A DNA stretch of 64,000 bases. It comes from 54-19 sp038210655. GTDB taxonomy: Bacteria > Chloroflexota > Chloroflexia > Chloroheliales > Chloroheliaceae. Below, piece by piece: positions 7,873 to 16,220 of this stretch. The stretch lies in contig JBBQWM010000026.1 in NCBI GenBank assembly GCA_038210655.1, forward strand, positions 17,399 to 81,398, written 5' to 3'. The notes beneath the pieces are model-generated. The model was not told where the DNA came from, made no database searches, and saw only the letters and a list, made by a program, of their open reading frames with translations. Position 1 is the first letter of the stretch; each line of letters starts with the position of its first letter. A program made the translations under genes and the position numbers.

Positions 7873-7929
7873 ACATACTAAAAAACAAGTACGTACCTAA
7901 AAGTGGTATACTTACCAAAAAGTACGTGC
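7873..7929. promoter_or_regulatory. Divergent promoter/operator region with AGTACGT repeats
   Basis: Two direct copies of AGTACGTRC start at 7888 and 7921, 33 bp apart (about three helical turns), both followed by a TAAAA tract; a weaker relative (ACATACTAAAA) lies at about 7874. A TATACT box (7907-7912) is placed between them for the HxlR gene. The spacing suggests operator sites for the HxlR protein controlling both divergent genes. Confidence 0.6.
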
Positions 7930-7947
7930 TAAAACACGAGGTAATTT

Positions 7948-8331
7948 ATGCCCTATACTTCCGGCTATGTGCCGAATGTCTTAAATGCCGAATGTCCTTC
8001 TCGGCAGGTGCTGGATTTGCTGGCTGATAAATGGACTGTGCTGGTTATTCACGCCCTGTCGCAGGGAACCCAGCGTTACAACCAGCTTCAGCGTAATATT
8101 GACGGGGTTTCTCAGAAGATGTTGACCCAGACTTTGCGTGCGCTGGAACGAGATGGTCTGGTGCAACGCACTATGTATCCAGTTGTACCGCCGATGGTTG
8201 AATATTCCCTGACTGCTCTTGGTCAGACCCTGACGGTAGTTTTGTCCGGCCTGTGCGGTTGGGCTGAGCAACATTTGCCTGAAGTGCTTGAGAACCGGGC
8301 CAATTTTGAGGCGGTTAAAGTTGGGGTATAA
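7948..8331 (+). CDS. HxlR-family transcriptional regulator
   Basis: 127 residues, one winged-helix domain with the HxlR signature: CPSRQVLDLLADKWTVLVIH at the N-terminus, then RYNQLQRNIDGVSQKMLTQT (recognition helix) and RALERDGLVQRTMYPVVPPM. Cys16 occupies the position of the redox-sensing cysteine in QorR/HypR-type members. Divergent from the NmrA-type reductase with 145 bp between starts, the usual arrangement for a local regulator and its target. Ribosome site GAGGTAA precedes the ATG. Confidence 0.92.
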   Translation: MPYTSGYVPNVLNAECPSRQVLDLLADKWTVLVIHALSQGTQRYNQLQRNIDGVSQKMLTQTLRALERDGLVQRTMYPVVPPMVEYSLTALGQTLTVVLSGLCGWAEQHLPEVLENRANFEAVKVGV

Positions 8332-8440
8332 TTCTCTCTATAATTCAAACCTCTTTAAGGCTTGCTACCCAGGTTTGAAAAGTACTACCTGATAGTGCCG
8401 GAGCAATTTGTCACTACAGAATTTGTTATTTGCACTTCCC

Positions 8441-8577
8441 TACAGATCAGGGCGCTAACAAATTCTGTAGGAGCGGGCTTCCGCCCGCGATGCGTGACCT
8501 CGACCCTGGTGCTTGATCGCGGGCGGAAGCCCGCTCCTACAGGTGAAATTGGAACTTTGTTAGCGCCCTGGCCTACA
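8441..8577. repeat. REP-type BIME inside a larger inverted repeat
   Basis: Core 8465-8542: two inverted GTAG-headed hairpins (GTAGGAGCGGGCTTCCGCCC and complement), closely related to the core at 1762-1837. It lies within outer arms CAGGGCGCTAACAAA (8448-8462) and TTTGTTAGCGCCCTG (8556-8570), extending imperfectly to 8441 and 8577. This accounts for most of the 320-base gap between the HxlR gene and the nitrilase gene. Confidence 0.78.
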
Positions 8578-8651
8578 GATGATCGTACTTTGCTGTTCCA
8601 ACCGATTGCTCTATAATGGCCTAAAAAGCCCTTATAATTAGGAGAGGAAAC

Positions 8652-10352
8652 ATGATGAGCCTCAAGATAGCGACCCTTCAGCTTGAAGCCCTCGATTTGT
8701 CGCAGGCCCGCGAAGCGCTCGACCGCGCTTTGGCTTTGGTTGAGCAAGCCGCCCGTGAACATCAGCCCGACCTGATCGTGACCCCCGAATGTACCTACCC
8801 GGCCTATGTGTTGGGTAGTGCCAAAGAGTTCGAGAAATATTATCCAGGCGACCCCTTGCCGCAGTTTGGCGCATTGGCCCGCCAGTACGAGTTACATCTT
8901 TGCGTCGGTCTGGCGACCCCCGGACAAACCGCCGATGGCCCGGTGCTTTATAATGAGGCGGTGCTGTTGGGGCCGGATGGAGCGGTGATCGGGCGAACCG
9001 CTAAGAGCCTTTTGTGGCATTTTGACAATCGCTGGTTTTGTCCCGGCGCGACCTACCCGGTTTTTGAGACGGCGTTGGGCCGGATCGGGATGCTGATCTG
9101 CGCCGATGGCCGCCAACCCGAAATCGCCCGTAGCCTAGCCCTGGCGGGCGCTCAGATCATTCTCGACCCAACCTGTTGGGTGACTTACGGGGCCGATGTC
9201 CGCGCTTTGCAAAACCCCCAGGCCGATTTTATGCTGGCGACCCGCGCCTGGGAAAACGGGGTCTGGTGCGTTGCTTCGGATAAAGTTGGGCTGGAACGGG
9301 GGACAGTTTTGTATGCCGGGCGTAGCAGTATTATTGCGCCCTCCGGCCAGAAGATCGCCGAAGGGCCATCCGACCGTGAAGCTATCGTGGTCGGCGAGAT
9401 ACCCAGTTTGAAGCCGCGTGCGTTGCCGTCCGCCCCGCGCCGTCCCGGTCTATACCCAACCCTGACGACCCCGACCGAGCAACTGCCCATCCACGCTTTG
9501 TTGCAAGAGCCACTGGTTCCAGCCCAGGCTTTGTTGCGGGGAGCCGTCGCGCAATACCAACCGTTTGAGAGTACTCAGGCGATGGGCGAGACGGTACGGC
9601 CCTTGTTGGCACAACTGGCCCGCGAAAGTGTCGATCTGGTAGTCTTGCCGGATGTCGCGCCCGGTATGGCGGGGGAGCAAAGCTGGCGGGGGGAGTTGGT
9701 CTTTCCCTTCTATCGCAGCCTGAGCAAGCAGAGCGGGGTGGCGATTTTGGCGACGGCGGTCGAGCAAATCGGCGAACGGCGTTACAAGACCGCCCGACTT
9801 TTTGCCGAAGGTCAGGAAATCGGCCAGTGGCAGCAGACCCACTTTAGCGTCCAGGATGAAGGCGGTTGGACTGCCGCAGCCGAATACGGCCCGGTCGTCA
9901 AACTGCCGGGGGTGAGTGGAGCGCGAATTGGGGTAATGCTAGGGGCGGATGGTTTTGGCCCGGAAACGGCCCGTAATTTGATGTTGCAAGGAGCCGATAT
10001 AATCCTGTGGTCGACTCGCGCCCGGTTGCCGGAGGCGGAGGGCTTTGATCTAGTGCAACTGGCCCGCAGCCGGGCTGCCGAAAACCGGGTCTATATTTTG
10101 TGTGCTACCCCTCTCGAACCGACCAGTGGCCCGGATATTTATGAAGGGGGTTGGCGTGGTCGCAGTATGATCGTCGATCCAAATGGGATGGTGGTTGCTC
10201 CGGCCCTACCCAACCGGGCGATGGGGGTTAGCGCCCAACTTTCGGTCAGCAGTTGTCGCGAGAAGTTACGCGCCCCTGGCACCGATGTAGTTTATAGCCG
10301 CCGCCCCGAAAGCTATACCGCTTTGACCCAGATCGGGCCGGACGAAGCTTGA
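8652..10352 (+). CDS. Tandem nitrilase-superfamily protein, second domain degenerate
   Basis: 566 residues, two carbon-nitrogen hydrolase domains in one chain. Domain 1 (about 3-265) has the full Glu-Lys-Cys triad: E46 in VTPECTYPAY, the Lys in RTAKSLLWHF and the Cys in GMLICADGRQPE. Domain 2 (about 295-545) keeps the fold but aligns LPDVAPG, QTHFS and VMLGADG at the three catalytic positions, losing Glu, Lys and Cys. Thus the first half should hydrolyse an amide or nitrile-like bond, while the second is probably a pseudoenzyme contributing to dimer-like packing. A single chain replacing the usual homodimer interface is an inference. Strong GGAGAGGA ribosome site; substrate not predictable. 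Confidence 0.88.
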   Translation: MMSLKIATLQLEALDLSQAREALDRALALVEQAAREHQPDLIVTPECTYPAYVLGSAKEFEKYYPGDPLPQFGALARQYELHLCVGLATPGQTADGPVLYNEAVLLGPDGAVIGRTAKSLLWHFDNRWFCPGATYPVFETALGRIGMLICADGRQPEIARSLALAGAQIILDPTCWVTYGADVRALQNPQADFMLATRAWENGVWCVASDKVGLERGTVLYAGRSSIIAPSGQKIAEGPSDREAIVVGEIPSLKPRALPSAPRRPGLYPTLTTPTEQLPIHALLQEPLVPAQALLRGAVAQYQPFESTQAMGETVRPLLAQLARESVDLVVLPDVAPGMAGEQSWRGELVFPFYRSLSKQSGVAILATAVEQIGERRYKTARLFAEGQEIGQWQQTHFSVQDEGGWTAAAEYGPVVKLPGVSGARIGVMLGADGFGPETARNLMLQGADIILWSTRARLPEAEGFDLVQLARSRAAENRVYILCATPLEPTSGPDIYEGGWRGRSMIVDPNGMVVAPALPNRAMGVSAQLSVSSCREKLRAPGTDVVYSRRPESYTALTQIGPDEA

Positions 10353-10428
10353 TTAGGACTCTTTGATTAGAGTAGCGTAAAATTTTTAGTGATCTAATTC
10401 ATTGTTGGCACGCATTTTGAAATGAGGT

Positions 10429-10460
10429 GTTCTACCGGCTACCCGGTAGAACATTTTGTT
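10429..10460 (+). terminator. Intrinsic terminator after the nitrilase gene
   Basis: Arms GTTCTACCGG (10429-10438) and CCGGTAGAAC (10443-10452) with a 4-base loop, followed by ATTTTGTTT. Confidence 0.75.
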
Positions 10461-10493
10461 TATGTAGACTATAAATCAAAGAAAGAAATTGCC

Positions 10494-11714
10494 ATGCCAA
10501 ATTGGATTAAAAGTTTTTTTAAGATTGCCAAAACCAGTGTCGGAGAGTTCTTTAAGGACAATGGTTTTAACGTGGCGGCGGCTATCGCCTATTTTACGCT
10601 CCAAAGTATCATCCCCTTGATATTGGGTTTTATCGTGATCGGCAGTTTCTTTTTGCAAGAGGGGGTTGCCCGCGATAACTTTATAAACGGGATCAAGGGA
10701 GCCTTGCCCAATTCCGGCATAAACGTTGGCGAGATTATTGATGGCCTGACCAAGACAGCCCCTGGCTTGCTGTCGGTTTCGGGTCTATTTCTGCTCTGGT
10801 CGGGCAGTGGCATCTTCGACCAGCTAATCTTTGGGGTAAACGTAGCTTACGATGTAAAGAAGGACGAACGCAACTTTTTCTATAAGCTGGCTTTGCGCTT
10901 AGGGTTGTTGCTGGTGCTGGGTGCGCTGATTGGGGCCGCCTTTACAGTTACGATAGTTTCTCAATTGCTCTTTAGTGCCAAAGTTAGCGTACTTGGGATT
11001 TCCCCCAGCAGCTTTAGTTTTCTGTTACCCCTAATATCCTTCATAATACCGATGGCCCTGATGTTTTGCGTCTTTGCCTTGCTGTACAAGCTAGGACCGG
11101 ATCGCAAGGACAACAAGTGGCGTTATGTGGCAGTCGGGGCATTGGTAGCCGCGATCCTATTCGAGCTTTTGAAGTATGGCTTTACCTTTTACGTAACCGC
11201 CTTTAATGCGGCGGATAGTTATGCCAAAAGTTATGGGGCGCTGGGTGGGGCGTTACTGTTCTTGTTCTATATCTGGCTAAGTGCAGCGATAATGTTGTTT
11301 GGGGCCGAGGTAGCCTCGGTCGTTGGGGGCTGGAAATCGGCTCTGGAAGGGCCAGCCTCAAATCAAGACCCCGGTCTAAAAGTCGAGGCCGAAAAACTGG
11401 ATAGCGACGGTGGCGCGGTTGTTACCGATAAAGAGAAGGCCCAGGGCAAAGATCAACCTAAACCGGCGACGCAGGCCGAAGGCAAAGAAGGCCCGACTTC
11501 GGGCGGTGTAGATAAGACCAAGAAAACCGATGAACAAAAAGATACTAAAGGCAAAGCTAAAGACCCTCAACCGGTCCCGGCCCTGGCAGCAGCCACCAGC
11601 TTCAAGCCTACTCCCGACCGTAACAATCCCCTGACGCTCTTCGTGGGTGGGGTCGCACTGGGAGTGGCTTTTGTGTTGAGCCTGCTTTTCCGCCCCAAGA
11701 ACCCGGCAGCCTGA
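10494..11714 (+). CDS. YihY/BrkB-family membrane protein with extended C-terminus
   Basis: 406 residues from the ATG at 10494; an earlier in-frame ATG lies in the terminator hairpin and is unlikely. The first 290 residues form the YihY/UPF0761 fold with about six membrane helices (FNVAAAIAYFTLQSIIPLIL, GLLSVSGLFLLWSGSGIFDQ, YGALGGALLFLFYIWLSAAI). Unlike short family members it then has a charged Lys/Glu/Asp-rich tail of about 85 residues and a further terminal hydrophobic helix (LTLFVGGVALGVAFVLSLLF). The family is widespread, inner-membrane, and of unsettled function; older RNase BN claims for it were withdrawn. Monocistronic by its flanking terminators. Confidence 0.9.
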   Translation: MPNWIKSFFKIAKTSVGEFFKDNGFNVAAAIAYFTLQSIIPLILGFIVIGSFFLQEGVARDNFINGIKGALPNSGINVGEIIDGLTKTAPGLLSVSGLFLLWSGSGIFDQLIFGVNVAYDVKKDERNFFYKLALRLGLLLVLGALIGAAFTVTIVSQLLFSAKVSVLGISPSSFSFLLPLISFIIPMALMFCVFALLYKLGPDRKDNKWRYVAVGALVAAILFELLKYGFTFYVTAFNAADSYAKSYGALGGALLFLFYIWLSAAIMLFGAEVASVVGGWKSALEGPASNQDPGLKVEAEKLDSDGGAVVTDKEKAQGKDQPKPATQAEGKEGPTSGGVDKTKKTDEQKDTKGKAKDPQPVPALAAATSFKPTPDRNNPLTLFVGGVALGVAFVLSLLFRPKNPAA

Positions 11715-11743
11715 CCCTCTGCCGGGCGCTCCAAATTTTTTAC
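11702..11743 (+). terminator. Intrinsic terminator overlapping the YihY stop codon
   Basis: CCCGGCAG (11702-11709) pairs with CTGCCGGG (11719-11726), followed after 8 bases by a run of T (ATTTTTTA). Confidence 0.78.
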
Positions 11744-11879
11744 CTTTCATTTACCTTTGTTCACGTTCAATTTTACCATTGGGTTATATCCTAAAGCTAT
11801 CAAGAAGGTTAGAGAGTTAAGAACAGAAAAAAATCGTTCTTAACTTGGTAAAATGAAAGGTATTGAGAGGAGAACAGTT

Positions 11880-12557
11880 ATGTCTACACAAACCGATGCC
11901 GTAAAACAAACTGGAAAATTCGGGGCAATCGTGAGTGAGCCACCGATTGCTCGCTGGTTATTTGGGGACACCCGCTCGGCCCCGTTCTGGTTAACCCTAC
12001 GCATCTGGCTAGGTCTGCAATGGTTAGCCGCCGGTTGGAGCCACGCAATGTTCTGGAATTTTGATCAGGGTGGTTACATTCACAATGCTGGTATCAACCT
12101 CAAAGGCTATTGGGATCGGGCTTTGACGGTCGCTCCTGGCGGCAAAGGGGCCGTTATCACCTACGACTGGTACTATGATTTTCTCAAAGTCCTACGCGAC
12201 GGCGGTCATTACGAATGGTTCGCCTGGGTTATCACCTTTGGTGAAATGGCGGTTGGTCTGGGTCTAATCTTTGGATGTTTGACTGGCATAGCCGCTTTCT
12301 TCGGCACAATCATGAACTTCAGCTTTGAATTGGCCGGAACTACTTCTACCAACCCGATGCTATTCGGGATCGCAATTCTGGTTATCCTGGGCTGGCGGAC
12401 GGCTGGCTGGTGGGGTTTTGACCGCTTCGTGCTACCGGCACTCGGTACTCCCTGGCAGGCTGGTACTCTGTTCCACCGCGCTCCCAAAACTCCGACCAGT
12501 GGGGTTGATACCGGCGGGAAGATAATTCCACCCACCGGCAGTCTACCACAAGCCTAG
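11880..12557 (+). CDS. DoxX/DoxD-like membrane protein
   Basis: 225 residues from the ATG at 11880, preceded by GAGAGGAGA. Four or so membrane helices with the DoxX-type pattern WLTLRIWLGLQWLAAGWSHA near the N-terminus and GEMAVGLGLIFGCLTGIAAF, then FELAGTTSTNPMLFGIAILV. Archaeal DoxD is a subunit of thiosulfate:quinone oxidoreductase, but bacterial relatives are broad and often unassigned; a membrane redox role is possible. Probably co-transcribed with the SPW-repeat gene 64 bases downstream. Confidence 0.82.
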   Translation: MSTQTDAVKQTGKFGAIVSEPPIARWLFGDTRSAPFWLTLRIWLGLQWLAAGWSHAMFWNFDQGGYIHNAGINLKGYWDRALTVAPGGKGAVITYDWYYDFLKVLRDGGHYEWFAWVITFGEMAVGLGLIFGCLTGIAAFFGTIMNFSFELAGTTSTNPMLFGIAILVILGWRTAGWWGFDRFVLPALGTPWQAGTLFHRAPKTPTSGVDTGGKIIPPTGSLPQA

Positions 12558-12621
12558 TGCAAGGGCCGGATCAGAGATAATGTAGATGGAGTAGTTTAAT
12601 TAGAAGAAAGCAGTGGAGTTT

Positions 12622-13038
12622 ATGAAACAAGCAACAACTTGGAGGAGTTTTTCGACCACCAACCTGACATTGACGGGTGGACTGGGAGTAGTGGGTGGCA
12701 TCTGGTTGATTATATCGCCTTACTTGTTCGATTATAGCGGATACGCCGCTAATGCAACTTTGCTAGGGATTGTCGCCGGGGTCGTGACCATCGCTTTATC
12801 GGGTTTCTGTATCCTGACCGAGAAGATGCCCGCAATGCAGACCTACCGGTTCTATGCCGGCATCGCCCTGGTAGCGATGGGAGTGCTGTTGATGGCTGGC
12901 CCTTACCTCCTCAACTACAACCAGTTGCGTGACCCACTCTGGAATTTGCAACTGACCGGGGCGGTCTTTATCCTGATCGCTGGGTTCGTAGTCCAGGAAC
13001 TCTACACTCGCTCCAGAGAAGAGGCTGTTAGCTACTAA
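12622..13038 (+). CDS. SPW-repeat membrane protein
   Basis: About 138 residues with four membrane helices. Two SPW-like repeats are visible: GGIWLIISPYLFDYSGYAAN and AMGVLLMAGPYLLNYNQLRD. Such proteins are small inner-membrane proteins of unknown role. ATG at 12622 is chosen; a GTG nine bases upstream in frame is possible. Followed by a strong terminator. Confidence 0.8.
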   Translation: MKQATTWRSFSTTNLTLTGGLGVVGGIWLIISPYLFDYSGYAANATLLGIVAGVVTIALSGFCILTEKMPAMQTYRFYAGIALVAMGVLLMAGPYLLNYNQLRDPLWNLQLTGAVFILIAGFVVQELYTRSREEAVSY

Positions 13039-13100
13039 GGCTTACGAAGCAGGTTAGTCAGGAGATTGCGATAAAATTTCGGTTCAGGCCGGAAATAGGG

Positions 13101-13143
13101 ATAATAAAAGAGGTGAAGCTTGGGGCTTCACCTCTTTTATTAT
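13101..13143 (+). terminator. Strong intrinsic terminator
   Basis: 19-bp perfect arms (13101-13119, 13125-13143) with a 5-base loop, A-rich on the left and ending in TTTTATTAT. It closes the DoxX/SPW transcript and could also stop leftward transcription from the recombinase gene. Confidence 0.85.
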
Positions 13144-13359
13144 CCAAGTATTTAAGTCTGATGCCCATCGCATTTTTCAATTGCCTCAAAAGGAAGGCTA
13201 CTCCGACAGCGAGTCGGATGTGGGCGGCTACATCGGGCAATTAAAGCAAACCCGCCAGCGACCGGCCACCTTCCTCCCGCTCGAATTCGAGCCAGGTCAG
13301 GATGCTCAAAAGGAGGTAGAGAGGTGGGTGAGGCCGAGGCCAAAACACCACACCGTTAG
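13144..13359. other. Intergenic stretch without a recognisable gene
   Basis: No start codon with a ribosome site. A minus-strand reading contains a short hydrophobic peptide (PPLYLLLSILTWLEFEREEG) interrupted by a stop, which may be a decayed gene end, but I cannot assign it. Confidence 0.3.
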
Positions 13360-14340
13360 TTAGAAAGGAATGTTAAGGAGATCAGTCGCTTTACTTTTGG
13401 CTTCCTCACCCCGCCGATCATAACGAGCAGTCGTAGTGACGCTGGCATGTCCGGCCAGCTTCTGAACCGTAGCTATGTCGGCTCCGGCATCTAATAAATC
13501 GGAAATGTAGGTGCGGCGTAAATCGTGGGGGCTGAAAGGCTCTAAATCGGCTTGCAAGCCGCGCTTCTTGAGAATTTTCATGATGGCCTGGTCGGTCATC
13601 AGTTCTATTCTAATTTTACCGCTTTTATGAATCGGGCAAAAAAGTGAGCCTGCCGCTTCCCCTCGTAAGCTTAACCAGCCTGCTAAAGCTTTAGCCGCGC
13701 CGCCTTTGACGTAAACCAGCCGATCTTTGCCACCTTTAGCTCCTCGAATAGTGAGGACACCAGTTAAGGGCTTATAATCTTTCAATTCCAGCTTGACCAC
13801 TTCCGAGCGGCGTAGCCCGGTACCGTACATTACGCCTATTAGAGCGGCATCGCGGGTGCCTGCCGGCGAATTTTCACTCTGGCAGTTTTGGATAAGGGTT
13901 TTAAGCTCGTCTTTAGCCAGAGCACGGCCACGCAGCAAGGTTTCGGCCCGGCGGTTTTTGACATCTCTGGCTCTCTGATAATGTTCGCTTTCCATCAGAC
14001 CCAGTTTCCAGGCGTGGTACAGCACACTTCTAAGCCCGGAAAGCGCCTGATTAACCGTAGCAGGTCGGTAGCCTCGTTCTACCAGAGCGGCGGCGATAGC
14101 GGCAGTATGCTGATAACGCAGCTGTTGCCAGGGCAGGGTGAGGGCAGTTTGTTTGCCTCCACTGGCTATTTCAGCTATCAGGTTAAGCGCCCGTAACATC
14201 CCACGCCTGCCAACTGGTCGTAAGGTTGCCAGATAGACGGCAGCTGGATTCTGGTCGAGCGGTGTAATCGCCGTTAGAGAATTGCTTTCACCCTCAGTAA
14301 CCGGAATTATTTCTATCTCGGTGGTTTGTTTCTCTGCCAT
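13360..14340 (-). CDS. Tyrosine recombinase (phage-type integrase/XerC-like)
   Basis: About 326 residues from the ATG at 14340 (GGAAATA upstream); in-frame ATGs at 14397 and 14514 lack a good site. N-terminal SAM-like DNA-binding region, then a catalytic domain with all expected residues: Arg in GTGLRRSEVVKL, Lys in GAKGGKDRLVY, His-x-x-Arg in SPHDLRRTY, His in LAGHASVTTT, and nucleophile Tyr in ARYDRRGEE. It cleaves and rejoins DNA through a 3'-phosphotyrosine. It points away from the tRNA-Asn gene and lies downstream of the tRNA 3' end, the usual place for an integrase at a tRNA attachment site, although no cargo or duplicated tRNA end was found here. Confidence 0.92.
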   Translation of the reverse strand: MAEKQTTEIEIIPVTEGESNSLTAITPLDQNPAAVYLATLRPVGRRGMLRALNLIAEIASGGKQTALTLPWQQLRYQHTAAIAAALVERGYRPATVNQALSGLRSVLYHAWKLGLMESEHYQRARDVKNRRAETLLRGRALAKDELKTLIQNCQSENSPAGTRDAALIGVMYGTGLRRSEVVKLELKDYKPLTGVLTIRGAKGGKDRLVYVKGGAAKALAGWLSLRGEAAGSLFCPIHKSGKIRIELMTDQAIMKILKKRGLQADLEPFSPHDLRRTYISDLLDAGADIATVQKLAGHASVTTTARYDRRGEEAKSKATDLLNIPF

Positions 14341-14655
14341 GCTTATTTCCGCCTTGTTGCTATCCTTGACCAATTTTCCACCCTTACAGTCTAACATGAT
14401 TGCCAAGTTGTTACAAGGCTCATTGTCATAACTTGGAGGACAATGATGGTTGTCAGAACCTATTTCTGTATCGACGACTTCCCTGGCAACGTACCCTATA
14501 TAGGCTGATTCCAAGTAAGCTTAAAAGCCCAGTTCGAATAGCAGCTATACAGGAATGGCTGGCAAATTAATCAATAAACGAAAGCCGGAATGTTTTGCTG
14601 CATCCTCGGCCCTGGCACCAGGCCAGCACCTCAGGGGTTAGGTCTTCGACAGTAG

Positions 14656-14808
14656 CCTGTTGTTTATCCAGCTGTTGCTCAAACCCCGCTGCAACGTTTG
14701 CTGGCGACCGAAACGCTCAGTGCTCCTGCCCGTAACCATCTTTTGGAGGTGGTTACGGCCCTGGATTCGGTAAGGTTGTTGCGACAGATTGAAATTTTAC
14801 TAGAATAA
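14656..14808 (+). pseudogene. Possible 3' fragment of an unidentified gene
   Basis: An open frame of 50 codons without a start, ending LLEVVTALDSVRLLRQIEIL then LE and stop. Composition is protein-like (helical, Leu/Arg/Glu periodic). It lies between the recombinase and the tRNA and may be the remnant of a lost gene. No family recognised. The remainder of 14341-14828 shows no gene. Confidence 0.35.
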
Positions 14809-14828
14809 ATCTTATAAAATAAAAAAGG

Positions 14829-14900
14829 CTCCGCAACTAGGACTCGAACCTAGAACCTACCGGTTAACAGCCGGTTGCTCTACCATTGAGCTATTGCGGA
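14829..14900 (-). tRNA. tRNA-Asn (GTT)
   Basis: Reads TCCGCAATAGCTCAATGGTA from 14900 leftwards; acceptor stem TCCGCAA/TTGCGGA, anticodon loop CTGTTAA with anticodon GTT flanked by the CCGG stem, T-loop GGTTCGAGTCC. CCA is not encoded. A T-rich tract (CCTTTTTTATTTTAT) follows the 3' end and may terminate transcription. Confidence 0.96.
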
Positions 14901-14942
14901 ACGGAAGTACGGGGTGAATTATACCGATCACAGGGGCATTTG

Positions 14943-16139
14943 TCAAGCGTTTTCAACCTTGAGAATCTGTTTTAGATAGCCTGAAATATCGCCCAGGGCT
15001 AATACTTTATCCACAACCCCCAGTTCTACTGCCGCTTTGGGCATTCCATAAATAACGCTGGAAGCCTCATCCTGCGAGATATTGTAACCGCCTGCAAGGT
15101 TCAAATAGCGCATGCCGATAGAACCGTCCCGACCCATCCCGGTCAAGATCACCCCCAGGGTATGACCGGGCCAAACCTTTGACATCGACTCGAAAGTTAG
15201 GTCGGCGCTAGGCCGTAAGCCATAACGGGCGGCGCTATCGTCCAAGTGAAGCCGACCATTCGGTAAAAAGGTTAGATGGTGGTCATCGGCGGGCAGATAG
15301 GCAAATCCGGCTTGGGGCATTTCACCTTCCTCGGCCAGCTTGACTTTAAGTGGAGTTTCGCCGTTGAGCCAGTCGGCTAACCCGGCGCTAAAACCGGCTG
15401 GAATATGCTGGATTACAAAAACTGGAATTGGCAGATTGGCCGGAAGTTGACTCAGCAAGCGTGAAAGGGCTGGCGGGCCGCCGGTTGAAGCGGCAATCCC
15501 CAGCACATCAAACCGGCGCAACAGCAAAGCTTTATCTGGCTGAGGGGGTGGCCCAACCACTGCCGGGACGCTAACAAGCGGTGGGGTCGGGGGAGCCACC
15601 AGTTTTTCAAGCGCAGGGAGTGGCTTTTGAATGGGCGGCTTATAAACTTTAGCCGGGTCAAGCGGAGCCGTTCGAGCCGTATCGCGCGAAGGAGGCGGCA
15701 CATCCTTAAAAATCCGCGACTTCCCGCGCACATGAGTGATTACTTTGATCCGGGAAAGTAATTTTAACCGATCTAAAATGCGATATTTACGCAACTCCCA
15801 TTCTTCCCGACCTGGCTTTTCCATAATTTCGAGCGCCCCTGCCGAAAGCATCTTGAACGAAAGGTCTAAATCCTGCTTGCTAAAAGCAGTTAAAACCAAA
15901 ATCGGGGTTGGTTGGTGAGCCATAATATACTCGGTGGCTTCCAGGCCAGTCATCCGAGGCATATTGACATCCATTGTGATGATATTGGGTTGATGGCGGA
16001 AAACCATGCGGATGGCCTCAGCCCCGTCGTGGGCCACGCCAACTAGCTGGAGAAGCGGGTCTGATTCGATAATCGAACTCAGGATACGGCTTACCGTGGG
16101 GGAATCTTCAACTATCAAAACCTTTATCGGGTTAGGCAT
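14943..16139 (-). CDS. cheB: CheB protein-glutamate methylesterase
   Basis: 398 residues. Receiver domain 1-125 with phosphoacceptor D57 (NIITMDVNMPRMTG), a long Pro-rich linker (about 145-205), and the methylesterase domain with catalytic S218 (GIAASTGGPP), H245 (VIQHIPAGFS) and D338 (LTGMGRDGS); spacing agrees with E. coli CheB. It removes methyl groups from, or deamidates, chemoreceptors after phosphorylation by CheA. Last gene of the chemosensory cluster, 81 bases after cheA. No receptor gene is in view. Confidence 0.96.
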   Translation of the reverse strand: MPNPIKVLIVEDSPTVSRILSSIIESDPLLQLVGVAHDGAEAIRMVFRHQPNIITMDVNMPRMTGLEATEYIMAHQPTPILVLTAFSKQDLDLSFKMLSAGALEIMEKPGREEWELRKYRILDRLKLLSRIKVITHVRGKSRIFKDVPPPSRDTARTAPLDPAKVYKPPIQKPLPALEKLVAPPTPPLVSVPAVVGPPPQPDKALLLRRFDVLGIAASTGGPPALSRLLSQLPANLPIPVFVIQHIPAGFSAGLADWLNGETPLKVKLAEEGEMPQAGFAYLPADDHHLTFLPNGRLHLDDSAARYGLRPSADLTFESMSKVWPGHTLGVILTGMGRDGSIGMRYLNLAGGYNISQDEASSVIYGMPKAAVELGVVDKVLALGDISGYLKQILKVENA

Positions 16140-16220
16140 AAATTAGGCGAGAACTTTCGGTTACTAGGATTACGTGTGGATCGACAAAAAATGTCCCGTG
16201 ATAAAGCGGCGTAACATATC

